Positions 1 through 8,348 of a DNA stretch of 24,249 nt are shown one piece after another (position 1 is the stretch's first letter; every line of letters begins with the position of its first letter). The notes beneath the pieces were generated by a model. That model searched no databases. It was not told the DNA's origin and saw only the letters and a list, made by a program, of their open reading frames with translations. A program made the position numbers and the translations under genes. The DNA is taken from the NCBI GenBank assembly GCA_910587465.1, contig CAJUMS010000039.1:1-24249 (forward strand), given 5' to 3'. This stretch comes from an uncultured Oscillospiraceae bacterium (GTDB taxonomy: Bacteria > Bacillota > Clostridia > Oscillospirales > Ruminococcaceae).

Positions 1-49
1 AAAATTAGATGAAATCTTCACTTTACCCCTTGACTTTTATTTGCAGGTC

Positions 50-1432
50 TTATATGCTATTTTCAATCGAATTATCCGTCATCGGTCTGATAGTGTTTTT
101 GTACATTTTCCTCATGAGTACTGTCGAAAGTATCACTCCGCACAGGTCGCTTATCGGGAGCGCCGCCCATAGCACTGCGGTACCACCGATCATTCCGAGC
201 ACCGCCGCCAGCGGGAGCGCGGGCACGAGAAGTCTCACCACGAACACCGCCAAACTCCAAACGCCGTTTCCAAGCGCCTGAAATGCCGAAGTCATAACTA
301 TCGAAGCGCCCACGAAAAGGAACGAGAACGACAGCGTTCTCAGCGCCGGTATACCCACCCTTACAAGCTCCTCATCGGGTTTGAAGAATGACAGAAAGAA
401 CTCGGGCAAAAGCTGAAACAGAAGCAGCCCCACAAGCATAGTCGCCGTCGCGTAGACAATTCCGAGCTTGATCGTTTTGGTTATACGCTCGCCCTTATGC
501 GCCCCGTAGTTATATGCTATTATTGGCACTATTCCATTATTCATACCAAAAACGGGCATTACCACAAAACTCTGGAGCTTGAAGTATACGCCGAACGCCG
601 TTGCGGCAGCATCCTCATAGCCCTTAAGTATCATATTCATACAGTATGTCATTACCGACATAAGCGCACTCATCACAATAGATGGAATACCGACGGCGTA
701 TATTTTCTTTATCATTGACTTTTCGGGTCTAAAGCCCTTGAATTTCAGCTTAAGATCATGATTAAGTCTGAAGTGCAAAAACGCTCCGATAGCGCAGGAA
801 ATACACTGTCCAAGTATGGTCGCTATCGCCGCGCCGCGAACGCCCATTGCGGGTATGCCGAGCATATCCACTCCGAAGATGAATACCGGATCAAGGAAGA
901 TATTTATAAACGCGCCCACACCCTGCATAATCATAGAATACACTGTTTTGCCTGTGGCCTGCAAAAATCTCTCAAAGCATATCTGGAAAAACAATCCGAA
1001 CGAAAAACAGCATATTACCGAAAGATATTCGATACCGTAATCCACCACCGCGGCGACATTGCTCTGCGCGTTAAAGAAGATCGGCAGCAGCGTAAGTCCC
1101 GCGATGAGGAATATCAGATAATTCACCAGCGTCAGCAGCAGTCCGTGAACCGCAGCTCTGCCCGCCTCCTGCGGTTTCTTTTCACCGAGCAACCGCGATA
1201 CAAGCGCGTTCATTCCAACACCCAGACCCGTCTGAAACGCGATCATCAGCGACTGCATCGGGAATGCCATATTCACCGCCGTAAGCGCGTCCTGATTTAT
1301 CTGCGCCACGAAAATGCTGTCGATAAGATTATACATCGCCTGCACGAACATCGAAATAACCATCGGCAGCGACATTGTTATCAGCAACTTGGGCACGGGC
1401 ATTATACCCATTTTGTTCTCTTTAACGTCCAT
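50..1432 (-). CDS. MATE family multidrug/cation antiporter
   Basis: This 460-residue polytopic membrane protein has the length and pattern of the MATE (NorM/DinF-like) family, which exports drugs or metabolites in exchange for Na+ or H+. It opens with the family-typical PVPKLLITMSLPMVISMFVQ helix 1, followed by YNLIDSIFVAQ, where substrate-path residues lie. A second, similar half starts near residue 235 (KIYAVGIPSIVMSALMS), as expected for two six-helix bundles. The ATG at 1432 is preceded by AAGGTG with six bases of spacing, which supports this start. The glycosyltransferase upstream is on the same strand, and the 154-bp gap between them folds into a leader structure described separately. 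The substrate cannot be told from sequence. The stop codon is only 49 bp from the window edge, so the downstream neighbour is not visible. Confidence 0.93.
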   Translation of the reverse strand: MDVKENKMGIMPVPKLLITMSLPMVISMFVQAMYNLIDSIFVAQINQDALTAVNMAFPMQSLMIAFQTGLGVGMNALVSRLLGEKKPQEAGRAAVHGLLLTLVNYLIFLIAGLTLLPIFFNAQSNVAAVVDYGIEYLSVICCFSFGLFFQICFERFLQATGKTVYSMIMQGVGAFINIFLDPVFIFGVDMLGIPAMGVRGAAIATILGQCISCAIGAFLHFRLNHDLKLKFKGFRPEKSMIKKIYAVGIPSIVMSALMSVMTYCMNMILKGYEDAAATAFGVYFKLQSFVVMPVFGMNNGIVPIIAYNYGAHKGERITKTIKLGIVYATATMLVGLLLFQLLPEFFLSFFKPDEELVRVGIPALRTLSFSFLFVGASIVMTSAFQALGNGVWSLAVFVVRLLVPALPLAAVLGMIGGTAVLWAALPISDLCGVILSTVLMRKMYKNTIRPMTDNSIENSI

Positions 1433-1452
1433 TTTCTCACCTTATTAAAAGC

Positions 1453-1561
1453 AAAATCCGCACTGTAAATTCGTCTCTTTGCTGCGTGTGCACTACCTGC
1501 GGTGAAACTGCCTGCATTCCGCTTCGCTCCATTACAGCAGTCTCACCACATTGCGGATTTT
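1453..1561 (-). promoter_or_regulatory. structured leader or RNA element upstream of the MATE gene
   Basis: On the minus strand, AAAATCCGCA (1561-1552) is matched by TGCGGATTTT (1462-1453), a perfect 10-bp outer helix. Inside it, TGTGGTGAGACTGC pairs with GCAGTTTCACCGCA over 14 bp. The two non-Watson-Crick positions in that helix are G-U pairs only on the minus strand, the strand on which MATE is read. The 3' arm of the outer helix runs into a T-rich stretch just before the MATE ribosome binding site. I do not recognise it as a known riboswitch class. It could be a cis-regulatory leader, an attenuator or a dispersed palindromic repeat. Confidence 0.45.
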
Positions 1562-1586
1562 ACACTGCGACTTTATTACCTTGCTT

Positions 1587-2600
1587 TTATTTCGCCTGTC
1601 CCTTACATATTTGAACCGCCCGTTCATATGCCTCGGCTAATTGTCTGCCCGTCCGGGCAAAGCTGCGTGAGCGCACGACCTCGTATCCGTTTTCAACAAG
1701 CGACGGTACGCGCTCCTCGAGAATAGCCTCGGTAAGACGTACAAAATCGTCCGTATCATTGGCGAGATACGCGCTCTCGGACGATATCCAGCCGTTATAT
1801 ACGGGAATGTTTCTCAGTAGCACGGGGATTTTCATCGCCAGCGCCTCCAACACGACTATACCTTCGTTCTCCTCATACGTCGGAAACAGAAACAAATCGC
1901 TGCCCGAAAAAGCCGCCTGTAACGCGGGCTTGTCCACATAACCCGCGAACGTAAGATTTTTCGGCGCGTTCTTTACAGCGTTTCTTACCTCGCGGCCTAC
2001 AAGCTTCAGATTTGCCGAGCCGAACCATATAAACTTATACTGCGGCAGACGGCGCGCGATCTCCACGAAATCGTGAACGCCCTTGCGCTTTATCAGAAGC
2101 CCCACCGACATAACTATCTTGTCCTCGTCGGAAAAGCCGTATTTCTTGCGGAACTCTCTGCCCGATTTTTCATCGCGTTGGTAGTCCTCGAGGTCGATGC
2201 CGTTGGAAATGGCGAATATGTCCTTTTTTATTCCGTAGCCCTTGAGCAGCCCCTTGGAATATTCGCTTGGCGTGATTATAACGTCGCCCTTGGTGTAGCA
2301 GCTCATTATCCAGCGCTTGAACAGCCCCGCGACAATATTTGAGCCGATATAAGAATTGCGGAAATCCTCTTTTGTTGAATGTGCGTGATAAACCAACGGC
2401 TTGCCCGCCTTGCGCAGCTTTTTCGCCAACCGATACGAATTCGGCAGCACGGTATTGATATGCACGACATCCGCTTCTTCTGCACTGTCGACGAGCGTTA
2501 CTCCGCAATCGGACAGCGCCTTTTTCTGATGATATATCGCGCGTCCGACTCCGCTTTTTGCAATCTTTTTTTGCAGCTCCGAGTAGATGTAAACTTTCAC
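1587..2600 (-). CDS. GT4 glycosyltransferase, CpoA-like (glycolipid synthesis)
   Basis: This is a two-domain GT-B fold glycosyltransferase of family 4, 337 residues from the chosen start. The N-terminal half carries KSGVGRAIYHQKKAL and VVYHAHSTKEDFRNSYIGSN, which resemble streptococcal CpoA, an enzyme that adds the second sugar to glucosyl-diacylglycerol. The C-terminal nucleotide-sugar domain has MSVGLLIKRKGVHDF and the E-x7-E element in EENEGIVVLEALA. I chose the GTG at 2600 because GGAGG lies five bases before it (2606-2610). The in-frame ATG at 2633 sits at the transcription start of the promoter and has no ribosome site. The likely role is membrane glycolipid or lipoteichoic acid anchor synthesis at the cytoplasmic face. 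The exact sugar and acceptor are inferred from resemblance only. Confidence 0.87.
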   Translation of the reverse strand: MKVYIYSELQKKIAKSGVGRAIYHQKKALSDCGVTLVDSAEEADVVHINTVLPNSYRLAKKLRKAGKPLVYHAHSTKEDFRNSYIGSNIVAGLFKRWIMSCYTKGDVIITPSEYSKGLLKGYGIKKDIFAISNGIDLEDYQRDEKSGREFRKKYGFSDEDKIVMSVGLLIKRKGVHDFVEIARRLPQYKFIWFGSANLKLVGREVRNAVKNAPKNLTFAGYVDKPALQAAFSGSDLFLFPTYEENEGIVVLEALAMKIPVLLRNIPVYNGWISSESAYLANDTDDFVRLTEAILEERVPSLVENGYEVVRSRSFARTGRQLAEAYERAVQICKGQAK

Positions 2601-2641
2601 TTTGACCTCCGATATTTTGAAAAAATCAGCCACACATATTT

Positions 2642-2670
2642 ATTATACATTATTACCATCGGATTGTCAA
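2642..2670 (-). promoter_or_regulatory. sigma-A promoter of the glycosyltransferase gene
   Basis: On the minus strand TTGACA (2670-2665) and TATAAT (2647-2642) are separated by exactly 17 bp. Both boxes are perfect consensus. Transcription would begin near 2635, giving a leader of about 35 nt before the GTG start, and could read on into the MATE gene. Confidence 0.85.
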
Positions 2671-2678
2671 TCTCATTC

Positions 2679-3302
2679 TTACACTTTTTTCAACATTTCG
2701 GGAAGATCCGAAAGCCCGTTCAGCTTTATGTCGTAGCGGTCGGCGCTCCCGAAGCCGTAAGCGGCAAACGCAAACTTCGCTCCCGCGGCATATGCGCTAT
2801 CGCAATCGGTCTGCGTATCGCCGACATAAACAGCGCTTTCCATACCGTTTCTCTTCATTATAAGGCGGATATTCTCCGATTTCGGCAGCTCGTTGTCTCC
2901 CCAGCAGAGACGGTCGGTTATATATTCCCACAGCCCGTAGTAGTCGAGAAATGCCTCTATATATCCAGCCTGACAATTGCTTACAATAAACAGCCGACAG
3001 CACTTTGACAGTTCCTTTAACACGGGTACGGTATCGGGAAAGATATCGCCGCCGTGTTCAAGGAGGTAGCCGTTCTCTCCCTCGCAACAGCGCTCCATTA
3101 TTTTTATCCGTGCCTCCACAGTCTCCGTGTCAAAAAACCTCTCGGCGATCTTGTCCATAGGCAGACCCATTACACTTTGTATATCCTCGGCTGTAAAACG
3201 CTTATCGGACAGCCCTTTGACTGCAGCGTTCCACGACGCGGCAACGTTCGCGGAACTGTCCCAGAGTGTGCCGTCCATATCGAAAATTATATTGTTGATC
3301 AT
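2679..3302 (-). CDS. HAD-superfamily hydrolase (phosphoglycolate phosphatase-like)
   Basis: This 207-residue cytosolic phosphatase shows the complete set of HAD motifs. Motif I is FDMDGTLWDS (nucleophile D8, acid D10), motif II lies in LFIVSNCQ, the motif III lysine is in ELPKSENI, and motif IV is YVGDTQTDCDSA. An alpha-helical cap lies between motifs I and II, as in subfamily I enzymes of the Gph/PgmB type. The start at 3302 is preferred over the ATG at 3314 because GAGG lies six bases before it and the protein then begins directly with MINNIIFDMDGT. The substrate is unknown; members act on small phosphorylated metabolites. It is followed 79 bp later by the glycosyltransferase, which has its own strong promoter, so the two need not be co-regulated. 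Confidence 0.9.
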   Translation of the reverse strand: MINNIIFDMDGTLWDSSANVAASWNAAVKGLSDKRFTAEDIQSVMGLPMDKIAERFFDTETVEARIKIMERCCEGENGYLLEHGGDIFPDTVPVLKELSKCCRLFIVSNCQAGYIEAFLDYYGLWEYITDRLCWGDNELPKSENIRLIMKRNGMESAVYVGDTQTDCDSAYAAGAKFAFAAYGFGSADRYDIKLNGLSDLPEMLKKV

Positions 3303-3514
3303 CTTATACCTCATCTGTTATACTAATACCCTATCTATGTGTAGACATCTTTGTGCCGATCTCGCACCTGTCAATGAGTACAAATTACTTATACTAGGCA
3401 AAATCTTGTCTATACTTCGTCAAGAATTAATATTATTGCATTAAGAGAATACTGCTTAACAATTTATTTTACCACATTTTTCTTTAAAATGCAAGTTCTT
3501 TATTCCAACATGCG
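3303..3514. other. AT-rich intergenic region without a recognised gene
   Basis: This stretch separates the HAD gene from the secDF terminator. It is clearly AT-richer than the flanking genes and should hold the HAD promoter. On the minus strand there are two TTGAC-type -35 candidates (near 3366-3371 and 3416-3421), but neither has a good TATAAT at 16-18 bp, so I do not call a promoter. I see no RNA gene or significant inverted repeat. Confidence 0.5.
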
Positions 3515-3542
3515 AAAACCCGCCGTCCTTTCAGACAGCGGG
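3515..3542 (-). terminator. Rho-independent terminator of secDF
   Basis: On the minus strand CCCGCTGTC and GGACGGCGGG form a 9-bp GC-rich stem (one G-U pair) with a six-base loop, followed at once by TTTT. It begins about 18 bp after the secDF stop codon, which is the expected place. Confidence 0.85.
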
Positions 3543-3559
3543 TCAAGTTTTAAGTTGGC

Positions 3560-5929
3560 TTATGCCTTAGCGGACTTAGCCATAGGAGATTTCTTTGCGT
3601 TTTTGCGCTCCTGCCACCAGATCCAAATCGGACCCGCAATGCAGAGCGACGAATAGAATCCCACCAGCATTCCGATAGCAAGCGGCACAGCAAAGGACAG
3701 GATCGAAGTAACACCCTGTACCGAGCAAACAATCGCTATTGAGATCATTGCCGTAACAGTAGTTGCTGTGGTGATGATCGAACGCGAGAGCGTCTGGTTT
3801 ATTGAAAGATTTACAAGCTCGCGGTCGGACATCTTGCCGCCGTGCTTCGCGCGGTTTTCACGAAGTCTGTCGTAGATGATGATCGTGTTGTTGATCGAGT
3901 AGCCGAGCAGCGTCAGGATAACCGCCATAAAGTTGGAATCGAGAGCCATTCCCGTGAACACGTACACCGCGTAGGTGAGTATTACATCGTGGAGCAGACA
4001 GCATATCGCAATGATACCCGCACTCCAGCCGCCAATCTTCTTGAATCGGAACGCGATATATACGACCAGCAGCACAAACGCCACAACCACCGCGATAAGG
4101 CAGGATACAAAGAACTGCGAGCCTGAGGACGCGGAAACGTTGGTCGTGTCTACGCTGTCGATAGTGTTGTCGGGATATGCCTGGATAAGACCCGCGGTCA
4201 CCTTCTGCAGCATATCGTCGTCCATTTTCTCGTCCTGAGCAAAGGATATTACGATCGTATTTAGACCGCCCGTAAAGCTCGTTCCCGTCGTTACGGCAGC
4301 GCGGGGAGTGCCAAGCGCCTCAACGGTCGACTTCACATCGTTTGTATCTATCGCTCCCGAATAGGAGTACGTCAGGATAGTACCGCCCTTGAAACGGATG
4401 TCCACGTTTACTCCGATAATGAACGTGCAGAGCACGGTCACAGCGACAAGCGCCGCAGAAATAATAATGAATATCTTTCTCTTGCCTACGAAATCAACGT
4501 TGGTCTTTGCCTTTACGTTGATGTTCTGAACGGTATCCTTGCCCGTTTCGGTATCACCCGTAAGCTCCGCCTTCGAAACGCCGAACAGCGCGGGCTTTCT
4601 GAAGCACTTGAACTTCGAGAGTGAAACGGTCATCAGGCGAGTTGCCCAACAAGCCATGATAAAGTTCATGATAACGCCCGCGAGCAGTGTGTAACCGAAC
4701 GAGTAAACCGTACCCTCGGTCGTAGCGCCGAACCACGTTCCGAACACCGCCATGAGGATAAGCGCCACGATTATAACAGTAAGGTTGGAGTCAAGGATAG
4801 CCGTAAAGCCTCTCTGGAAGCCGTTCTTGACAGCGCCGTCAATGGTGCGCCCCGCCTTAAGCTCTTCCTTTATACGCTCCGCCGAAATAACATTAGCGTC
4901 AACGCCCATACCTATCGACAGAATAATACCCGCGATGCCGGGCAGCGTAAGCGACGAGGCGTTGTTAAACCCGAAAAAGCCCGTGATAGCCGCGAACATA
5001 CCTGCAACCTGACCCGTAAGCGCAATGACTGCGACAAAGCCGGGCAAGCGATAGTAAACTATCATAAATATCGCGATTATAATAAACGCGATAAGTCCCG
5101 CAAGAGCCATAGCGTCACGCGCACCGGTACCCAGAATGGGCGAGATGGTAGACAGCGTGTCGATCTCAAGCTTGAACGGCAGCGCGCCGCCGTTGATCTT
5201 ATTCGCAAGCTCCGAAGCCTCGGAACCCGTAAAGTTGCCCGAAATAAACGCCACTCCGTCGTTGATCTTCTCATTTACCTTCGGATAGCTGATACAGGTG
5301 TCGTCCATCCAGATCGAGATAGTGTCGCCCTTCAAACGCTCGGTAGCCTCGGCAAAAGCCTCCTTACCGCTTTCCTTGAGCTCAAGCTTTACTACCTGCT
5401 GCTTTTCCTCACTGTTGTACCATACGGAAGCCTTCTCAACATCCGCGCCCGTGAGGACTATCTTGTCCTTGGTATCACCCTTAGGAAGTCCATTTTCGTC
5501 TATTTCGTGCTTTTCGCGGAACGTCAGCAGCGCGGTCTCGCCGATCTCGCGCACTGCCTGCTCGGGATCGAACGATGTATCGTCGCTCTGCCACGGGAAC
5601 TGTACGATTATCGCCTTGGTAGCCGCGTCCACATACACCTCGTAGTCGTTTATGTTCTTACCGACAAGGCGCTGTTCTATCATAGACTTTGCGCCGTTGA
5701 GGTCATCCTCGGTGATGGTGTTTTCACTTTCGTAATCCTCGGGAGCCTTAAACGTTACGTTAACGCCGCCGCGGATATCGATTCCCCATCTGATATCGTC
5801 AATTCCCCACACCCAAGAGGTTTTTATATCGCCGTAATAGGTGCGTATACCCATTGTCGAAAGCAATGTGAACACGACTATCAGGAAAAAGACGATAAAA
5901 AACGCGGGCTTTGTGATTTTACTCTTCAA
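3560..5929 (-). CDS. secDF: SecDF, fused protein-export membrane protein
   Basis: SecD and SecF use the proton-motive force to help pull proteins out through SecYEG. Here they are one 789-residue chain, as in Bacillus and many Clostridia. The SecD half (about residues 1-470) has an N-terminal helix, a large external P1-type domain with WGIDIRGGVNVTF, then a membrane bundle with LPGIAGIILSIGMGVDANVISAERIKEE, the signature containing the proton-path aspartate. The SecF half begins near NVDFVGKRKIFII and contains HDVILTYAVYVFTG and LLGYSINNTIIIYDRLRENR. The start is a TTG at 5929, with GGAG ten bases upstream. The chain then begins with KSKITKPAFFIVFFL, a proper first helix; no upstream ATG fits. 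It is a monocistronic unit with its own consensus promoter and terminator. Confidence 0.96.
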   Translation of the reverse strand: MKSKITKPAFFIVFFLIVVFTLLSTMGIRTYYGDIKTSWVWGIDDIRWGIDIRGGVNVTFKAPEDYESENTITEDDLNGAKSMIEQRLVGKNINDYEVYVDAATKAIIVQFPWQSDDTSFDPEQAVREIGETALLTFREKHEIDENGLPKGDTKDKIVLTGADVEKASVWYNSEEKQQVVKLELKESGKEAFAEATERLKGDTISIWMDDTCISYPKVNEKINDGVAFISGNFTGSEASELANKINGGALPFKLEIDTLSTISPILGTGARDAMALAGLIAFIIIAIFMIVYYRLPGFVAVIALTGQVAGMFAAITGFFGFNNASSLTLPGIAGIILSIGMGVDANVISAERIKEELKAGRTIDGAVKNGFQRGFTAILDSNLTVIIVALILMAVFGTWFGATTEGTVYSFGYTLLAGVIMNFIMACWATRLMTVSLSKFKCFRKPALFGVSKAELTGDTETGKDTVQNINVKAKTNVDFVGKRKIFIIISAALVAVTVLCTFIIGVNVDIRFKGGTILTYSYSGAIDTNDVKSTVEALGTPRAAVTTGTSFTGGLNTIVISFAQDEKMDDDMLQKVTAGLIQAYPDNTIDSVDTTNVSASSGSQFFVSCLIAVVVAFVLLVVYIAFRFKKIGGWSAGIIAICCLLHDVILTYAVYVFTGMALDSNFMAVILTLLGYSINNTIIIYDRLRENRAKHGGKMSDRELVNLSINQTLSRSIITTATTVTAMISIAIVCSVQGVTSILSFAVPLAIGMLVGFYSSLCIAGPIWIWWQERKNAKKSPMAKSAKA

Positions 5930-6002
5930 ATGTTTTTCACTCCGTTCTGTTTTTCTGAATTCAGACAGGCATACCCTGCCATTTTATAATCTACATTTAT
6001 CT

Positions 6003-6031
6003 ATTATAATACAAAATTACAAATTAGTCAA
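6003..6031 (-). promoter_or_regulatory. sigma-A promoter of secDF
   Basis: On the minus strand TTGACT (6031-6026) is followed after 17 bp by a perfect TATAAT (6008-6003). Transcription would start about 65 bp before the secDF start codon. Confidence 0.83.
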
Positions 6032-6094
6032 GGGCTATTTATATTTTCAATATGTAATTTTTATGAAAATGTCCGCAAAAATTCTCTTTTCCAC

Positions 6095-6123
6095 TTGAAT
6101 TGTCGTGTAAATTATGTTACAAT
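6095..6123 (+). promoter_or_regulatory. sigma-A promoter of the DUF2339 gene
   Basis: TTGAAT (6095-6100) and TACAAT (6118-6123) are separated by 17 bp. The predicted start near 6130 leaves a leader of about 75 nt that contains a terminator-like hairpin before the ribosome binding site. Confidence 0.72.
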
Positions 6124-6146
6124 TACAGTATAAAGTGTGGAGTTTT

Positions 6147-6189
6147 AGAGCCCGCAGGTTCAGTGGCAGGCGGTGGCTCTTGCGTTTTT
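6147..6189 (+). terminator. leader hairpin with U-tract (possible attenuator)
   Basis: AGAGCC (6147-6152) pairs with GGCTCT (6175-6180), and the stem continues as CGC/GCG after a two-base bulge. A run of five T residues (6185-6189) follows closely. The structure lies between the promoter and the AAGGAG ribosome site of the DUF2339 gene. It may therefore end some transcripts early, or it may simply be a stable leader. No known riboswitch core was recognised in so short a leader. Confidence 0.5.
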
Positions 6190-6204
6190 AAATAAGGAGT
6201 TAAT

Positions 6205-8211
6205 ATGAACGAGCCCAATAACAATTTCAATAATCAACAAAACTGTCAACAGTCTCCTCCCCAAGCCAAGGGCGCGGTTACGGGCGGGGAGATGTTTGTC
6301 GGGATAAATCTTCTCAGCAAGATCGGCGTGGTTTTCATCATAATAGGTATAATCGCGTTTTCGGCGGCGTCAGAGGGCTTTCTGCACGTCGGAGCGAGAC
6401 TGGCTCTGGTGATAGCGCTGGGACTGGTAATGCTCGGCGCGGGAGAGCTGTTCTACCGCAAGGGTTCGCCCGTATTCGCGAACGCGCTTATTTTCGGCGG
6501 CGTTGCAGAGTTGTTTATCTGCTCGCTTATCGGACATTACGGCTTTCATATATTGAACGGCGGCGGTTCAATAGGCGTGGGGCTCGGGGCGGCGGCGACA
6601 GGCATTCTGCTGTCGGCGAGGTACAAGTCGCAGGGGCTGCTTATCGTAACGTCGATATCCGCGGCGCTGCCGCTGTTCGCCAACTTCTGTTACGGGGAGT
6701 TCTGCGTGTCGTGGGCGTATCTGGTCGCTGTGCATGGTGTGATCGCGGTGCTTTCCAGACGGAACGGTTACACCGCCGCTTATGCGACGGGCATCATCGC
6801 GGCGATACTCGAGACGTTCATGATGGGAGTGCCCCCGACAAATCTCGCCGCCGTCGGCTCGTCGGAGTGCGCCGCAATTGCCTCGCTGCTGTGCCTTATA
6901 TGCTGCACAGTGTGCTATGGAGGCGGACTGCTGCTTGACGCGGCACAGGAAAACGGAAAGCTGCCCGCCGACAAAAACGTTATGCTGTGTATTATGCTTG
7001 CCTCGGTGGTATTATATGCGAATTGCCTGCTGATGAATGAAATAAGCATTACTGCGGCGGGGATCGCTCTGTTGGTTCTAGCGGTTGTCTTCACGGTAAT
7101 CTCGGTTATATTTTCGCTGAATTTCGGCGATAAATGCACTGTGGCAACGGTGCTGCTCAATCTTATAATTATAACGGTAACATGGGCGCTTATCGACATT
7201 ACAAGCGCGCTGTTTATGCGGTATATCCTGCTCCATATCCTTGCCGCGGCGGTGCTTATCGCGGGACTGATGTTCGAACGAAAGCTGTTCCGCGCATGGG
7301 GCTGTGTTTTAATAGCCTTTGCCGAGATACACTTCTTCGGAATGCTGCTGTTCAACCGTGAAATGAGTCAGCGGCTGTTTTCGATATTCATCAATCTTAT
7401 ATTGTGGTTTGGTATTATGGCGATGTTTATCGTTAAAAAGAAGCACGAAAACACCATGTTCCGTATGTATACCTTCGCAGCGTTCCTTAATGCGGGACTG
7501 CTCTGCTCGGATATTATAATGCGATATCTTGTGGATATGTTCGGCGAGATCGAGGTGTGGACAAACCCCGCGTCAAAAGCGGCGTTTTCGGCGCTGCTGT
7601 GTACCGTGCCGTGGCTGATACTGGGATTTGTCGTCGGCAAGCTGAAATATATGCGCGGCTGGGGAATGGCGGCATCGTTCACCCTGTATATAATCGGACT
7701 GCTGAATTTGCTGTTTGCGAACTGCATAGAGTCGCTGAACCGATCGATCAGCAATCATGAGCTCGGTATCGCGGGCATTATCGCGACTATCGCGGTGAAC
7801 GCCGCGTCGGTGCTCCCAGTGCTAGATATGACGATACAGATAAGCGGCAGATCACCTAAATTCTCCAAGGCGGTCGGGCTGATAGTTTCGGCATACGCGC
7901 TGATGTCGCTGACGACGATACTCGGCACCAACAATTACGTGACGTTCACGAGCTTTATCATAAGCATAATTTATATTGTAGCGGCGGCATTGTGGATAAT
8001 TATCGGCTTTAAACGGCTCAACGCGCTGCTAAGGCGGTTCGGGCTGGCGCTTGCGCTGCTGTCATCGGCAAAGCTGTTTCTGTTCGACTTCCGAGGTATC
8101 AGCGATATGGGCAGAACGCTTCTGTTTATCGGCTTCGGCGTTACGCTGCTGTGCATAGCGTTCGGCTATGGAATAGCGGAGAAACGCCTTAAAGAACGCG
8201 GCGGAAAATAA
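6205..8211 (+). CDS. DUF2339-type polytopic membrane protein
   Basis: This 668-residue protein is almost entirely hydrophobic, with about twenty predicted membrane segments. The N-terminal 25 residues are rich in Asn, Gln and Pro and hydrophilic. The following block, GINLLSKIGVVFIIIGIIAF, then GARLALVIALGLVMLGAGELFYRKG and FANALIFGGVAELFICSLIGHYGF, matches the signature of DUF2339 predicted membrane proteins. Their biochemical role is unknown; some members are discussed as envelope-related. The start is well placed, with AAGGAG five bases before the ATG. It forms its own transcription unit between a promoter at 6095 and an inverted repeat at 8218. Nothing in the neighbours (secDF on one side, ychF on the other) points to a specific partner. 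Confidence 0.82.
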   Translation: MNEPNNNFNNQQNCQQSPPQAKGAVTGGEMFVGINLLSKIGVVFIIIGIIAFSAASEGFLHVGARLALVIALGLVMLGAGELFYRKGSPVFANALIFGGVAELFICSLIGHYGFHILNGGGSIGVGLGAAATGILLSARYKSQGLLIVTSISAALPLFANFCYGEFCVSWAYLVAVHGVIAVLSRRNGYTAAYATGIIAAILETFMMGVPPTNLAAVGSSECAAIASLLCLICCTVCYGGGLLLDAAQENGKLPADKNVMLCIMLASVVLYANCLLMNEISITAAGIALLVLAVVFTVISVIFSLNFGDKCTVATVLLNLIIITVTWALIDITSALFMRYILLHILAAAVLIAGLMFERKLFRAWGCVLIAFAEIHFFGMLLFNREMSQRLFSIFINLILWFGIMAMFIVKKKHENTMFRMYTFAAFLNAGLLCSDIIMRYLVDMFGEIEVWTNPASKAAFSALLCTVPWLILGFVVGKLKYMRGWGMAASFTLYIIGLLNLLFANCIESLNRSISNHELGIAGIIATIAVNAASVLPVLDMTIQISGRSPKFSKAVGLIVSAYALMSLTTILGTNNYVTFTSFIISIIYIVAAALWIIIGFKRLNALLRRFGLALALLSSAKLFLFDFRGISDMGRTLLFIGFGVTLLCIAFGYGIAEKRLKERGGK

Positions 8212-8217
8212 AATTCG

Positions 8218-8250
8218 GTGCGGCGACTCGTTGTGAACTGCCGCACTTTA
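8218..8250 (+). terminator. putative terminator after the DUF2339 gene
   Basis: GTGCGGC (8218-8224) and GCCGCAC (8240-8246) form a perfect 7-bp stem starting seven bases after the stop codon. The loop is 15 nt and only TTTA follows, so termination may be weak. Confidence 0.5.
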
Positions 8251-8283
8251 TGAATATTTCGTAAATTATGCCAAGCGTACCAC

Positions 8284-8312
8284 TTGAAATTTCCATAGCA
8301 ATATGATATAAT
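8284..8312 (+). promoter_or_regulatory. sigma-A promoter of the ychF cluster
   Basis: TTGAAA (8284-8289), 17 bp, then TATAAT (8307-8312), followed by ATAAGGTG. The element closely resembles the glgP promoter at 15670, including the TTTC after the -35 box and ATAAG after the -10 box. Confidence 0.85.
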
Positions 8313-8348
8313 ATAAGGTGTGATTAAAATAAAGGAAGGCTGAAATAT

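Noticed and set aside
758..1468. 236-codon open frame on the plus strand, opposite the MATE gene
   Set aside because: It is antisense to a clear MATE protein, is full of His/Arg repeats typical of a shadow frame, and resembles no family.
2601..2633. Upstream ATG start for the glycosyltransferase
   Set aside because: It would begin at the transcription start with no ribosome site, whereas GTG 2600 has GGAGG at ideal distance and matches the family N-terminus.
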